Notes: generated by a model not told the origin, from the sequence alone. A stretch of 64,000 bases of DNA from Emticicia sp965283955 (GCA_965283955.1 CBDIQW010000001.1:3782001-3846000); one strand, 5' to 3'; shown: positions 18,760 through 28,698, counted from the stretch's first letter. Program-made: numbers and translations.

Positions 18760-20343
18760 ATGAAAAGAAAAGCCTTATTATTTCTTACTTTGTTTGGTGT
18801 AGTATCATCGGTGTTCTCACAGAGTAATTACTCTGCAAGGGTTTTGTTGATTCCTTTAGATGACCGACCACCTTGTTTGCAATTTCCAGTTAAAATGGGG
18901 CTTGTGGGTGATGTATCATTAGTTAGCCCACCCCGTGAAATGCTCGGTAGATTTCTCGAATACGGAAAATCAGATGAGATAATTAGATGGATTGATACTC
19001 AGAAAATAGACTCATTCGATGCCGCTATTATTTCGATGGATATGCTTGCTTACGGAGGCTTGGTGGCCTCACGAGTTCACGAAACGCCACTTGAAGAGGC
19101 ACTAAAAAGAGTAGAGATTGTGAAAGCAATTCGGAGAAAGTCTCCAAAGTTAAAAATATATGGGTCAAGCGTAATTATGCGTTTAGCTCCAACAGGCGAC
19201 GGGAAAAATGAAGCATATCGTGAAAAACTTGCCAAGTGGGCAGAGGTTTCACCCGATGAAAATCAAAAATCACTAACTCAAAAACTTGAAACGGAGATTC
19301 CGCAAAAAGCACTGGAAAATTATAAAGTAGCCCGTGAACGAAACTTGAAAGTAAATCTTTATGCCGCTCAATTAACCAAGGAAAATGTTTTTGATTACTT
19401 GATTTTATCGCAAGATGATGCCAAACCTAAAGGTGTACATATTAAAGACCGTGAGACGCTGACCAAATTTGTAACTAATAACGGATTAAGTTCCAGAATA
19501 GCCATTCAGCCTGGAGCTGATGAAGTTTCGATGTTGCTCTTGGCACGTTCGGTGACAGATAAATACAATTATCGACCAAAAATTAAGGCAGTTTTTTCGT
19601 CAGAAACCATGGCAGATAAAGAAATGCCTTTTGAAGACCGACCCTTGCGTAAGACCGTTAGCTTTCATCTAAAGGCGGTTGGAGCGAGAGAAGTAAATGA
19701 CATGAAAGATGCTGATATTGGCTTTTTTGTATTTACATCAAGAAAAGAGGAAGGAAGAGCTAAGACCTTTGCAAATGAAATTATTGCGTTTTCTAAGCAG
19801 GAAAAAAAAGGAATCATCATTGCTGATATCGACCCCATTGGTGATGTTCAGGGCGGCGATATTCCATTCACGGAAGCATTACAAGAAGAGAATATTTTCT
19901 CAAAAACATATGGTTATGCTTCTTGGAATACTGCTGGAAACGTAATCGGTACAGCCTTGCCACATGGCTTATTGTATGGTGTTTCGAAATCGGTGATTAA
20001 ACTGCATCCACAGAAACAGATAGCCGCTCGAATGGCCAATGCACAAACTTGGTTTATGATTAATCGCTTGTTGGATGATTACAGCTATCATTCAATTGTG
20101 CGACCAATGGCGGCCAAAATGATTCGTGAGAACCAATGGAATGCCTTTCACTTAACCGACCAACAGACCCAACTAACAGAGCAATTTTGTAAGAAAGAGT
20201 TGGAGTCAGTAGCCCTCAAAACAGTAGAAAATTTTTATCCAAAACATATAAAGCATTTAAAAGTGGGGTCGTTGAGTTTTGATTTACCTTGGAATCGTAC
20301 GTTTGAGGCAGAAATTGATTGCCAAGTCGTAAAAACCAACTAA
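18760..20343 (+). CDS. DUF4127 family exported protein
   Basis: A 527-residue protein with a cleavable signal peptide (to about residue 21, SVFSQ). The family signature is at the start of the mature part: ARVLLIPLDDRPPCLQFPVKMG. It continues with REMLGRFLEYG, FDAAIISMDMLAYGGLVASR, YLILSQDDAKPKGVH and IAIQPGADEVSMLLLAR, all typical of DUF4127. The family function is not established; the conserved Asp and Gly-Gly-Leu segments suggest an enzyme. It is divergent from the susC operon and first of five closely spaced rightward genes (next gene 53 bp on), suggesting a periplasmic step in the same pathway. Confidence 0.85.
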   Translation: MKRKALLFLTLFGVVSSVFSQSNYSARVLLIPLDDRPPCLQFPVKMGLVGDVSLVSPPREMLGRFLEYGKSDEIIRWIDTQKIDSFDAAIISMDMLAYGGLVASRVHETPLEEALKRVEIVKAIRRKSPKLKIYGSSVIMRLAPTGDGKNEAYREKLAKWAEVSPDENQKSLTQKLETEIPQKALENYKVARERNLKVNLYAAQLTKENVFDYLILSQDDAKPKGVHIKDRETLTKFVTNNGLSSRIAIQPGADEVSMLLLARSVTDKYNYRPKIKAVFSSETMADKEMPFEDRPLRKTVSFHLKAVGAREVNDMKDADIGFFVFTSRKEEGRAKTFANEIIAFSKQEKKGIIIADIDPIGDVQGGDIPFTEALQEENIFSKTYGYASWNTAGNVIGTALPHGLLYGVSKSVIKLHPQKQIAARMANAQTWFMINRLLDDYSYHSIVRPMAAKMIRENQWNAFHLTDQQTQLTEQFCKKELESVALKTVENFYPKHIKHLKVGSLSFDLPWNRTFEAEIDCQVVKTN

Positions 20344-20395
20344 AATGCACAGCCTAAATAAGCTTTATATTTTAAATGTACATTAGCACCAAACA

Positions 20396-21691
20396 ATGAT
20401 AGCAATCGGTTTACTTATCATATTTACGTTTTTCGCTGGCTTAATGTTTTTGCGGAAAATACCCGCTTTATTGGCATTGCCTGCCATGGCAATTTTGATT
20501 GCTTTGCTCGCAGAATTACCGATTCCAGATATTTTGAATCAGATTATTGCTCAGGGTTCGCTCAAACTAACATCGGTATATGTATCGGTTTTTATGGGAG
20601 CAATGATGGGTCGGGTATTGATTCAAACTGGTATTGCCGAAGAAATTATCAAACGAGCGGCTGAATTTGGGGGTGAAAAACCGCTCATTGTATCGTTTGG
20701 TTTAATGGCTGTTACAACCATTTTATTCACGACTTTGCAAGGTTTAGGGGCTATTATCACCGTTGGTTCGTTGGTATTGCCAATCATGATGAGCCTTGGT
20801 ATTCCTCGGAAACTGGCAGGTACGCTTTTTATTCTGGCTTTTGCTACTGGTTTTATCTTTAATCCGATTTTATTTACTCTCTATCGCCAGTTGTTGGGCT
20901 TGACCGAAACAGAAGCCTTACCTGCTCAAGTCTCTACTTTTGCATTTATTTTATTGGGTTTAATGCTCATAATGGTGGTGTCTTATGCTCTTATTGCAGC
21001 TAAACGCTCAGGCGAAATGCTTTTGATGTCGGCAGTCTCAAAAGATGATTTACTGAAACGAGATAAAAACAAGCAAGTACCGACTCTCGCCTTGCTAACA
21101 CCAATTGTACCTTTAGTTTTGTTTTTTGGATTCAATTATTTTAGTCTTAAACTCGACTTTATTGCTGCGTTTATCTTGGGTTCTTTGTATGGTGTATGCA
21201 CAACTAACTGGCGAAATGCCATTAAAACCCTTACTTCTTCGGCCATTAAGGGGATTGAAGATGGAGCTCCAGCTGCAATTCTGATGATGGGAATCGGGAT
21301 GCTACTAAATGCACTCAACCTACCACTTATCAAAACTGCACTCGAACCGCTCATTTTGTCGTTGCCTTTTCAGTCCACGCTGTTTTATATTGCCTTTTTT
21401 GGATTGCTCTCACCATTGGCTTTATATCGTGGGCCGCTCAATATTTTTGGTATCGGTATTGGCTTATTTACCATCATGTTCGGAACCGCAGTTTTGCCGC
21501 CTTTGGCTCTACTGGCAGCCATCATGTGTGTGGTACAAGTACAAAACGTCTGTGACCCAACCAATACACATAGTGTTTGGATAGCCAATTTTGTTGGTGT
21601 GCAAGTCGAAGATTTTACCAAAGAAACCCTACTTCCGATGATGCTTGTTTGCTTGGTTGGTTTAGTAATTTCAGTGCTAATGTTTTTGTAA
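20396..21691 (+). CDS. Ion-transporter-superfamily permease (GntP/citrate-transporter-like)
   Basis: A 431-residue inner-membrane protein with roughly 11-12 hydrophobic helices and two pseudo-symmetric halves. Recognisable features are the re-entrant FTTLQGLGAIITVGSLVLPIMMSLGIP in the first half and YRGPLNIFGIGIGLFTIMF plus VVQVQNVCDPTNTHSVWIAN in the second. This places it in the ion transporter superfamily of gluconate/citrate/dicarboxylate permeases. The substrate is not predictable. Its place between DUF4127 and a hydantoinase/oxoprolinase gene suggests it imports the breakdown product those enzymes act on. Confidence 0.75.
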   Translation: MIAIGLLIIFTFFAGLMFLRKIPALLALPAMAILIALLAELPIPDILNQIIAQGSLKLTSVYVSVFMGAMMGRVLIQTGIAEEIIKRAAEFGGEKPLIVSFGLMAVTTILFTTLQGLGAIITVGSLVLPIMMSLGIPRKLAGTLFILAFATGFIFNPILFTLYRQLLGLTETEALPAQVSTFAFILLGLMLIMVVSYALIAAKRSGEMLLMSAVSKDDLLKRDKNKQVPTLALLTPIVPLVLFFGFNYFSLKLDFIAAFILGSLYGVCTTNWRNAIKTLTSSAIKGIEDGAPAAILMMGIGMLLNALNLPLIKTALEPLILSLPFQSTLFYIAFFGLLSPLALYRGPLNIFGIGIGLFTIMFGTAVLPPLALLAAIMCVVQVQNVCDPTNTHSVWIANFVGVQVEDFTKETLLPMMLVCLVGLVISVLMFL

Positions 21692-21729
21692 TTGAGAAAA
21701 TTGAGCGAAATCGACTAAAATTAGGTAAA

Positions 21730-23877
21730 ATGAAAAGACAAGTAAGAGTTGGTATTGATGTAGGAGGAACCTTCACCGATGTGGTTGTAGTTGACCATCA
21801 TTCCCGAGAAGTGATTTCTCAGTTGAAAGTACCAACAACCCATGACTCAGAAGAAGGCGTAGCTGCGGGAATTATCAACGCAATCAATCGGGCATTAGCC
21901 GAGTTGGGTATTTTGCCCAATGAGGTCATTTTTATTGCCCATTCTACCACACAAGCAACAAATGCTCTTTTAGAAGGCGATGTAGCTAAGGTCGGAATTA
22001 TTGGTTTAGGTAGTGGCTTAGAGGGAATAAAAGCAAAAATTGATACTAAAATACCCACTATCGAATTAGCACCTAATCGTTTTCTGAATATCGAACATGC
22101 CTTTGTTTCGGGCCAAGGCTTAAAAGAACAAACGGTAATTCGGCAGATAGCAGCTTTCAAAGAAAAGAATGTAGAGGTAATAGTTGGTTCAGAAGCTTTT
22201 GGCGTTGATAAACCCCAAAATGAAGAGCTAATAAGTAAAATAGCCGAAGAAATGGGTATGTTTGTTACTTCTGGCCACGAAGTTTCGAGCCTTTACGGTT
22301 TACGAACTCGCACCCGAACGGCTGTCATTAATGGTGCCATTTTGCCTAAAATGATTCATACTGCAATTATGACAGACGAGTGCGTAAAGCGTGCAGGTAT
22401 TACTGCTCCGTTAATGATTATGCGGTCGGATGGAGGTGTTATGAGTGTCGAAGAAGTGCATCGCCGACCTATTATGACAATGCTCTCGGGGCCTGCTGCG
22501 GGCATTGCGGGAGCTTTGATGCACGAGCGGGTTTCTGATGGAATTTTCATTGAAGTGGGTGGTACGAGTGCCGATATTTCAGTGATTCGTGATGGGCAAC
22601 CCCAAACCAAGGCTGCCAGAGTAGGTGGGCATCGTACTTACTTAAATACGTTGGATGTACGAACTTTGGCTATTGCAGGGGGAAGTATGATTCGAGAAGC
22701 CAACAGAAAGATTGTCGATGTTGGTTCACGTTCGGCACATATTGCGGGCTTGCATTATGCGTGTTTTCAGAAGCCAGAAATATTTGAAAATGCTAAACTG
22801 ATTCATTTACAACCAACCGAAAAGGATGTTGATGATTATACGGCTATCGAAACGATTTCGGGTCAACGTTTTTCGCTTACACCCACTTGTGCAGCCAATC
22901 TATTAGGAATTATCCCCGATACTGCTTTTGCTAAGGGAAACAAAGAAGCGGCAAGGTTGGCTTTTAAACCTTTGGCCGATAAAATTGGTAAAACCGTTGA
23001 AGAAACAGCCCGTGAAATTTTAGAAATATCGTGCAAAAAAGTCGTAAAACAACTCGAAGAATTAATTGTGGAGTACCATTTAGACCGCCAAACTGTCGAG
23101 TTGATTGGTGGTGGAGGCGGAGCAGCTTCTTTGGTGCTTTTTACAGGTGAATTAATGGGTATTCCAGCAAGATTAGCAAAAAAAGCTGAAGTGATTTCGA
23201 CAATTGGGGTGGCTTTAGCGATGGTGAGAGATACCATCGAACGAAATGTAGTCGAACCAACTCCCGAAGATATTTTATTGATTAGAAAAGAAGCGGCCGA
23301 GGCAGTTATTAAGATTGGGGCAGTTCCCGAAACGGTAGAAGTACAGATTGAAGTCGATACCCGAAGAAATGTGGTGAAAGCCACAGCCTTTGGCACAACT
23401 GAGCTTCGAAAAGAAGATAATTCTACCAAAGTCATAACGCTCGATGATTGTAAGACTGCGGCATCACGCTCAATGCAATTACCCGAATCAATAATAAAAT
23501 TAGCCGCAAAAACAACTTCATTGATGGCTTTTACGGCCGAAAAAGAAATAAAATCGTTGTTTGGTTTATTTAAGACTAAACAAAAATTCGTACGTATCAT
23601 TGATAAAACAGGTGTTGTGAGACTACAAAGAAACAATGCTTTGGTAGAAGCGACCGATGTAGAAAATGCTCTCAGTTCATTAGAAAATATTATCAATAAT
23701 TTGACTGATTTTGGCGACGCTGGAAGAAGTTTGCCCGATATTCACTTATTGGTTGGAGCGAGAATTATCAACTTAGCTGGCCTTGCCGAAGTTGAACAAG
23801 CTCTGGCATTGGCAAAAACCGAACTCGAAAATTTACATCAAGAAACGCCAGTTGTAATTGTAGCTTCGGTGAAATAA
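21730..23877 (+). CDS. Hydantoinase/oxoprolinase family protein (HyuA-like)
   Basis: Starting at the ATG at 21730 gives 715 residues; the longer frame from 21577 lies inside the permease gene and is rejected. The N-terminal half shows the ASKHA fold: RVGIDVGGTFTDVVVVD (phosphate loop), FIAHSTTQATNALLEGD, MIMRSDGGVMSVEE, MTMLSGPAAGIAGAL and IFIEVGGTSADISVIRDG. A glycine-rich LIGGGGGAASLV segment lies near residue 460. Relatives perform ATP-dependent opening of cyclic amides such as 5-oxoproline and hydantoins, usually with a separate B subunit (HyuB). No HyuB gene is nearby, so this may be a stand-alone enzyme with a different lactam substrate. Confidence 0.85.
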   Translation: MKRQVRVGIDVGGTFTDVVVVDHHSREVISQLKVPTTHDSEEGVAAGIINAINRALAELGILPNEVIFIAHSTTQATNALLEGDVAKVGIIGLGSGLEGIKAKIDTKIPTIELAPNRFLNIEHAFVSGQGLKEQTVIRQIAAFKEKNVEVIVGSEAFGVDKPQNEELISKIAEEMGMFVTSGHEVSSLYGLRTRTRTAVINGAILPKMIHTAIMTDECVKRAGITAPLMIMRSDGGVMSVEEVHRRPIMTMLSGPAAGIAGALMHERVSDGIFIEVGGTSADISVIRDGQPQTKAARVGGHRTYLNTLDVRTLAIAGGSMIREANRKIVDVGSRSAHIAGLHYACFQKPEIFENAKLIHLQPTEKDVDDYTAIETISGQRFSLTPTCAANLLGIIPDTAFAKGNKEAARLAFKPLADKIGKTVEETAREILEISCKKVVKQLEELIVEYHLDRQTVELIGGGGGAASLVLFTGELMGIPARLAKKAEVISTIGVALAMVRDTIERNVVEPTPEDILLIRKEAAEAVIKIGAVPETVEVQIEVDTRRNVVKATAFGTTELRKEDNSTKVITLDDCKTAASRSMQLPESIIKLAAKTTSLMAFTAEKEIKSLFGLFKTKQKFVRIIDKTGVVRLQRNNALVEATDVENALSSLENIINNLTDFGDAGRSLPDIHLLVGARIINLAGLAEVEQALALAKTELENLHQETPVVIVASVK

Positions 23878-23921
23878 TTGTTATTGTGGTTAAAGAGGCG
23901 TAATAAAATATTGAAGTAAAA

Positions 23922-25521
23922 ATGGAAAAAATACATACAAATCTTTTAATTGTCGGTGGAGGTATTGGTGGGTGTGCTGCTGCAAAAGCAGCCTGTGAAG
24001 CTGGTTTAAATGTCATTATGACCGAAGAGTCAGATTGGATTGGTGGACAATTTACTAATCAAGCTACGCCACCCGACGAACACGGTTGGATTGAGAAATT
24101 TGGTTGTACGCAGTCGTATCGAAATTTTCGAAATAGTGTTAGAGAATATTATAAAAAACATTATCCACTTACTGAATCGGCTTTACAAAATCCAGTTCTG
24201 AACCCTGGCGATGGGTGGGTTTCTCCACTTTGTGCAGAACCGAAAGTATTTTTAGCTGTTTTTGAAGAAATTTTGCAGCCATTTGTAGCAAATGGACAAT
24301 TAAAAATTTTATTAAATAATATACCAATTCGGGCTGGTTTTTCGGGCAATCGAGTAGAAAATGTTACGGTTGCTCATACCGATACTAAAAATGAGTTACT
24401 CATTGAAGCTGAGTTTTTTGTTGATGCTACCGAACTCGGAGAATTACTGCCGCTTACCAATACTGAGTACGTAACTGGCTCAGAGAGTCAGACTGAAACC
24501 GAAGAGCCAAGTGCTAAAATGCAAGCAAATTCAATTAATTCACAGGCATTTTCGATGTGTTTTGCTATGAGTTATCACGAAGGTGAAGATTGGACGATTG
24601 AGCGACCTAAAAATTATGATTTCTGGCGAAAATTTGTACCAAAACTCACACCTGCTTGGAGCGGAGAGTTATTGTGTCTGACGGGGTTAAGTCCACGTAC
24701 TTTAGAGCCTGTACATTATAATTTTGTGCCTAATAATGAGCCAAATAAAGCATTTGCAGGACTTTGGACTTATCGCCGCATTTTACACAAAAAAACTTTC
24801 AAGAAGGTCGTTACGACTCAGATATTACGCTGGTCAATTACCCACAAATTGATTATCTATTAGGCGATTTACTTAGTGCAAATATCAAAGAAAAAGCTCG
24901 AATGATTGCCGAAGCGAAAGAGCAAAGTTTATCTTTTTTATACTATTTACAAACAGAATTAGGCTTTAAAGGTTTGAAAATAAGAGGAGATATTACAGGT
25001 ACTTCTGATGGTTTGGCCAAAAGTCCGTATATCAGAGAAGCTCGAAGAATAAAAGCAGCATTTACTATCAAAGAACAGCATGTTTCGGCAAAATACTTAC
25101 CCAATCAAGTTTGGCAGCACCATTTGAAGATTCGGTTGGTGTTGGCTTTTATCGCATCGATTTGCACCCAAGTGTTGGTGGTGATAATTATGTAGATGTA
25201 GAAAGTTTACCATTTCAGATTCCGTTGGGAGCATTGATTCCGAAACGAGTTGAAAACCTTTTGCCTGCTTGTAAAAATATTGGAACTACTCATATTACTA
25301 ATGGGTGTTATCGACTGCACCCCATTGAGTGGAACATCGGTGAAGTAGTGGGCAATTTGGTGGCCTTCTGTTTAGAAAATCAGAGAAAACCAACTGAAGT
25401 GAGAAATCACTCACAACTTTTGACACAATTTCAGTCTTTAATCGTACATAAAGGAGTAGAAATTAAGTGGCCAGAAGATTTGATTTTAGCCGAAGGAGAC
25501 CCCCATATTCATGCCATGTGA
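23922..25521 (+). CDS. FAD-dependent oxidoreductase (two frameshifts)
   Basis: The N-terminus NLLIVGGGIGGCAAAKAAC is an FAD-binding Rossmann loop, followed by VIMTEESDWIGGQFTNQ, the signature of the FAD_oxidored family. Later segments are FFVDATELGELLPL, FSMCFAMSYHEG and, in the last part, FQIPLGALIPKRVENLLPACKNIGTTHITNGCYRLHPIEWNIGE. The frame breaks in an A7 run at 24789-24795 (one A missing) and again near 25111-25116 (one G missing). With both restored the product is about 533 residues and reads continuously. The cofactor should be FAD; the substrate is unknown. It lies 44 bp after the hydantoinase gene and is presumably in the same operon. Confidence 0.88.
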
Positions 25522-25529
25522 GATAAGAA

Positions 25530-25847
25530 ATGAATACCGAAGATTTTCAAATAATGGGTAAAGAATTGGCCGAAAGTGTCTTTAAGCAATTTGGTACACG
25601 AAGCATTTTGCAGTTGTGCCAGATTGCCCAGATAAATATTCGTTATGAAAAATGGAATCCTACGACGCTGGGAGAATTTGACCGAAAAAACAACATTATT
25701 TGTCTCAATTTGAATGCGGAAGTGCCACCGTATCAGATTCTTGCCCACGAAATAGGACATTATTTTATTCATCAAAAAAATATTCAGCTAAGTCGAGCCG
25801 AGGAAGAAATCGTAGCAAGCACTTTTGCTGCATATTTTCAAGAATAA
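25530..25847 (+). CDS. Small ImmA/IrrE-like zinc metallopeptidase
   Basis: A 105-residue cytoplasmic protein with the zinc motif ILAHEIGHYFIHQ; HEIGH is at residues 73-77, and a downstream Glu pair (AEEEIVASTFAAYF) matches the third ligand helix. This HEXXH plus AxxxAxxF pattern is that of the ImmA/IrrE (COG2856) family. It starts 8 bp after the oxidoreductase stop, so it is probably cotranscribed. Classical ImmA cleaves a phage-type repressor. Here no partner repressor is adjacent on the same strand, so the target is open; the nearest regulator is the convergent ROK protein. Confidence 0.8.
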   Translation: MNTEDFQIMGKELAESVFKQFGTRSILQLCQIAQINIRYEKWNPTTLGEFDRKNNIICLNLNAEVPPYQILAHEIGHYFIHQKNIQLSRAEEEIVASTFAAYFQE

Positions 25848-25854
25848 AGGATTG

Positions 25855-27029
25855 TTATTGAAAAACATTTTCCATCACCAGCGTGTATGCCCCAAGCATG
25901 GTGGTTTTATCGCCCAATGTTGAAGTTTTTATTTCGCAATCACCAACAAGTTGAGGCAAGCCATATAAACTCAATCCTTTAATGACAGGGTATTTCATCA
26001 GTTCAGCCACATCCGTAAATCGCCCCCCTAAGATAATCAGGCCAGGATTCAGCGTTTGAACCAACATTGAAAGTGCTTGCCCTAATCTTTCTCCCATTTC
26101 GATTAATAATCCTCTGGCAGTTTGGTCGCTGGTATGAACCAATTGTATGATTTCACGATATTTAAGTTTTTTTACCGCATTTGCAGGGTCCAAGTCTTGA
26201 AATTGCCGCTCCAGAGCATAACCCGAAACAACAGTTTCTAAACAACCCTTCTTGCCACAAACACAGAGTTTATCGTTATCTTCAAAATGAATATGGCCAA
26301 ACTCACCTGCAAATCCAGATTCTCCGCTGTGCAAATGACCATTAGAGATGAAGCCAATTCCTAACCCTCTACTTAAGTTTACGTAAATAATATTCGACTT
26401 TTCACGAGCGAAACCAAAATTTTGTTCACCCAAAGTCATTAATCGAGTATCGTTATCAATATAAACAGGATATCCCCAACGTTCACTTAAAAGCTTGGCA
26501 AGTGGAGTATCAAAATTCAAAAAACTGTAACTTATACCTTTTTTACCATCTACACTGCCGTAATTCCGATTCCCACACCTAAAATCTTGGCATCAGGAAT
26601 CCCCTTTTTACTTATCAAGTCGGGTACTGTTCGAGCAACAAAATTGAAGGCTTCATCACGATTATTGATGTCGAAATTATCAGTTTCGTACTCATAAATC
26701 AATTCGTGATTTAGATTTACGATGCTAAATCTAAATGAATTAATGAGTAACTCCACACCCACGATATACCCTAATGAAGAATCAAGACAATAAAGCGACG
26801 GTGGTCGGCCACCCGATGACTCTCGCTTGCCCGATTCAACTAATATTCCTTGTTCTATCAGTTCGTTGATTAGTTTGGTGGCAGTGGGTAGGCTCAAGCC
26901 AGAAAAATCCTTAATCTCAGGTATTGTCTTTTCTCCTTCTTGTAATAAATACTGAAGGATTTTTTTTGTTTGGGTATGTTGATTGTTTCGACCATTAGTG
27001 GTATTTAAGGTCTCTATATAAGATCTCAT
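25855..27029 (-). CDS. ROK family transcriptional repressor (one frameshift)
   Basis: The N-terminal winged helix-turn-helix (KKILQYLLQEGEKTIPEIKDF, LPTATKLINELIEQGILVES, then SSGGRPPSLY) is followed by an actin-like ROK sugar-binding fold: GYIVGVELL, LGVGIGIT, YPVYIDNDTRLMTLGEQNFG, NIIYVNLSRGLGIGFI and the zinc-site CVCGKKGCLE. The first frame stops after GIGITAV; one missing G near 26557 restores GSVDGKKGISYSFLNFDT and joins the halves, giving about 391 residues. ROK repressors bind a sugar or N-acetyl amino sugar and repress its catabolism. The gene is divergent from the epimerase gene, with an inverted repeat between them. Confidence 0.9.
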
Positions 27030-27064
27030 TTCTTTTTTTTCGATTTTAATCGCTCTAAATATAT

Positions 27065-27107
27065 TTTATTAAAATTAAATTTATACTTTTATAAAAATTT
27101 TAATAAA
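27065..27107. promoter_or_regulatory. Inverted repeat between ROK and epimerase genes, candidate operator
   Basis: TTTATTAAAATT (27065-27076) and AATTTTAATAAA (27096-27107) are perfect 12-bp inverted arms. Their centres are 31 bp apart, three helical turns, as suits a dimeric repressor. It lies in the 178-bp divergent spacer. Confidence 0.55.
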
Positions 27108-27207
27108 GATAATAAAATAATTGTAAAATTATCCTCAACTTTGTATGGTCTGATTTTTTAAACCAACTAATTGAAATATTTTACTAAACTAAGAATAATC
27201 TCTGACT

Positions 27208-28416
27208 GTGAAAAATATTAAAAAATATAGTAGCCTTTATAAGACCGAATTATTAGAAAACATCTTACCTTTTTGGATGAAATTTTCGAAGGATGAAACA
27301 CACGGTGGCTATTTTACTTGCCTTACGAAAGAAGGAGAAGTGTTTGATACTGACAAGTTTATTTGGTTACAAGGCCGTGGCGTTTGGATGTTTTCGATGC
27401 TATATAATAATTTAGAACCTCGCCAAGAATGGCTTGATTATGCCCAACACGGAGCCGATTTCTTACAAGAATATGGGCAAGCAGCCGATGGAACTTGGTA
27501 TTTTTCGCTCACACGTGAAGGAAAACCTTTGGTACAACCCTATAATATATTCTCTGATTGCTTTGCAACACAGGCGTTCGGTCAGCTCTACAGAGCTACC
27601 CAAAAAGCTGAGTATGCTGAACTGGCTCGTAATACCTTTTATTCGATTTTAGAACGAAGAGAAAACCCCAAAAGAAATTGGTCGAAGGCAGTGAGTGGTA
27701 CTCGGCCACTAAAAAACTTTGCCTTACCCATGATTTTGTGTAATCTATCGCTCGAAATAGAACATCTACTACCAGCAGACGTTGTTGAAAAGCTAATTAG
27801 AGAGTGTATCGATGAAGTAATGGAAGTTTTTTATGATGCTAAATCGGGGTTAATTTTAGAAAATGTAACTCCTGAAGGACAATTTTCTGATAGTTTTGAA
27901 GGCCGATTATTAAACCCAGGACATGCCATTGAGGCCATGTGGTTTATCATGGATTTGGGCGAACGCCTAAAAGATTCTTCGCTTATTGAAAAAGCAAAGC
28001 AACTTACGTTACGCACGCTCGAATATGCATGGGATGAAAAATATGGTGGTATTTTTTATTTCATGGATGTTAAAAATAAACCTGTGCAACAACTCGAATG
28101 GGACCAAAAACTTTGGTGGGTGCATATCGAAACAATCATCGCATTACTCAAAGGGTATTTACACACAGGCGACGAGCGTTGTTGGGAATGGTTCGAGAAA
28201 GTTCATGACTGGACTTGGAAGCACTTCCCTGAGCATGAATTTGGGGAATGGTATGGTTATCTAAGCCGAAACGGAGAGCCGCTACTCACGCTAAAAGGTG
28301 GAAAATGGAAAGGATGTTATCATATACCCAGAGGTTTATACCAATCTTGGAAAACTTTAGAAAAAATTTATCTATTAGAAACAGTAGAAAAATTAGGTCG
28401 AACGCATGAAATTTAG
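27208..28416 (+). CDS. N-acylglucosamine 2-epimerase (AGE) family protein
   Basis: A 402-residue protein with a GTG start. AGE-family (alpha/alpha)6-barrel motifs are present: DETHGGYFTCLTKEGEVFD, KFIWLQGRGVWMFSML, YNIFSDCFATQAFGQL, NPGHAIEAMWFIMDLGER, QLEWDQKLWWVHIETIIALL and CYHIPRGLYQSW. The two expected catalytic histidines fall at His239 (GHAIEA) and His372 (CYHIPR), the positions I recall for characterised AGE enzymes. The usual reaction interconverts N-acetylglucosamine and N-acetylmannosamine; cellobiose 2-epimerase is the main alternative. Divergent from the ROK repressor, so probably induced by an amino sugar, and it closes the catabolic locus. Confidence 0.87.
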   Translation: MKNIKKYSSLYKTELLENILPFWMKFSKDETHGGYFTCLTKEGEVFDTDKFIWLQGRGVWMFSMLYNNLEPRQEWLDYAQHGADFLQEYGQAADGTWYFSLTREGKPLVQPYNIFSDCFATQAFGQLYRATQKAEYAELARNTFYSILERRENPKRNWSKAVSGTRPLKNFALPMILCNLSLEIEHLLPADVVEKLIRECIDEVMEVFYDAKSGLILENVTPEGQFSDSFEGRLLNPGHAIEAMWFIMDLGERLKDSSLIEKAKQLTLRTLEYAWDEKYGGIFYFMDVKNKPVQQLEWDQKLWWVHIETIIALLKGYLHTGDERCWEWFEKVHDWTWKHFPEHEFGEWYGYLSRNGEPLLTLKGGKWKGCYHIPRGLYQSWKTLEKIYLLETVEKLGRTHEI

Positions 28417-28417
28417 G

Positions 28418-28452
28418 AAAAGCCTGAATCGAACCGCCGACGCGGGGCTTTT
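28418..28452 (+). terminator. Terminator-like hairpin after the epimerase gene
   Basis: AAAAGCC (28418-28424) pairs with GGCTTTT (28446-28452), with a GC-rich inner CCG/CGG helix. A second inverted pair overlaps it, GAATCGAACCG (28426-28436) and CGGTTCGATTC (28474-28484), so two alternative folds are possible. Confidence 0.5.
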
Positions 28453-28698
28453 ATCATTATAGATTTAGTGAATCGGTTCGATTCGGGGTTTAAATCTGTT
28501 GATTGTAATGGTTAAGTAGAATGACGAATTTAGATTTACGAATGACGAATATAAGGCATTTATTATCAATCCTTTAAGCCTTTTTAAATTTAAAATAATT
28601 TCATCTCTTTACTTATCTATAATCATATCATCCTTTCAGGATTCTCATGCGTTTGACCTATCACAACATAGGTATAACTTACAATAAGCATTTTTTGG

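Noticed and set aside
21577..21729. Extended N-terminus of the hydantoinase-like protein
   Set aside because: The extra 51 residues lie within the end of the permease gene in another frame; the ASKHA fold begins just after the ATG at 21730.
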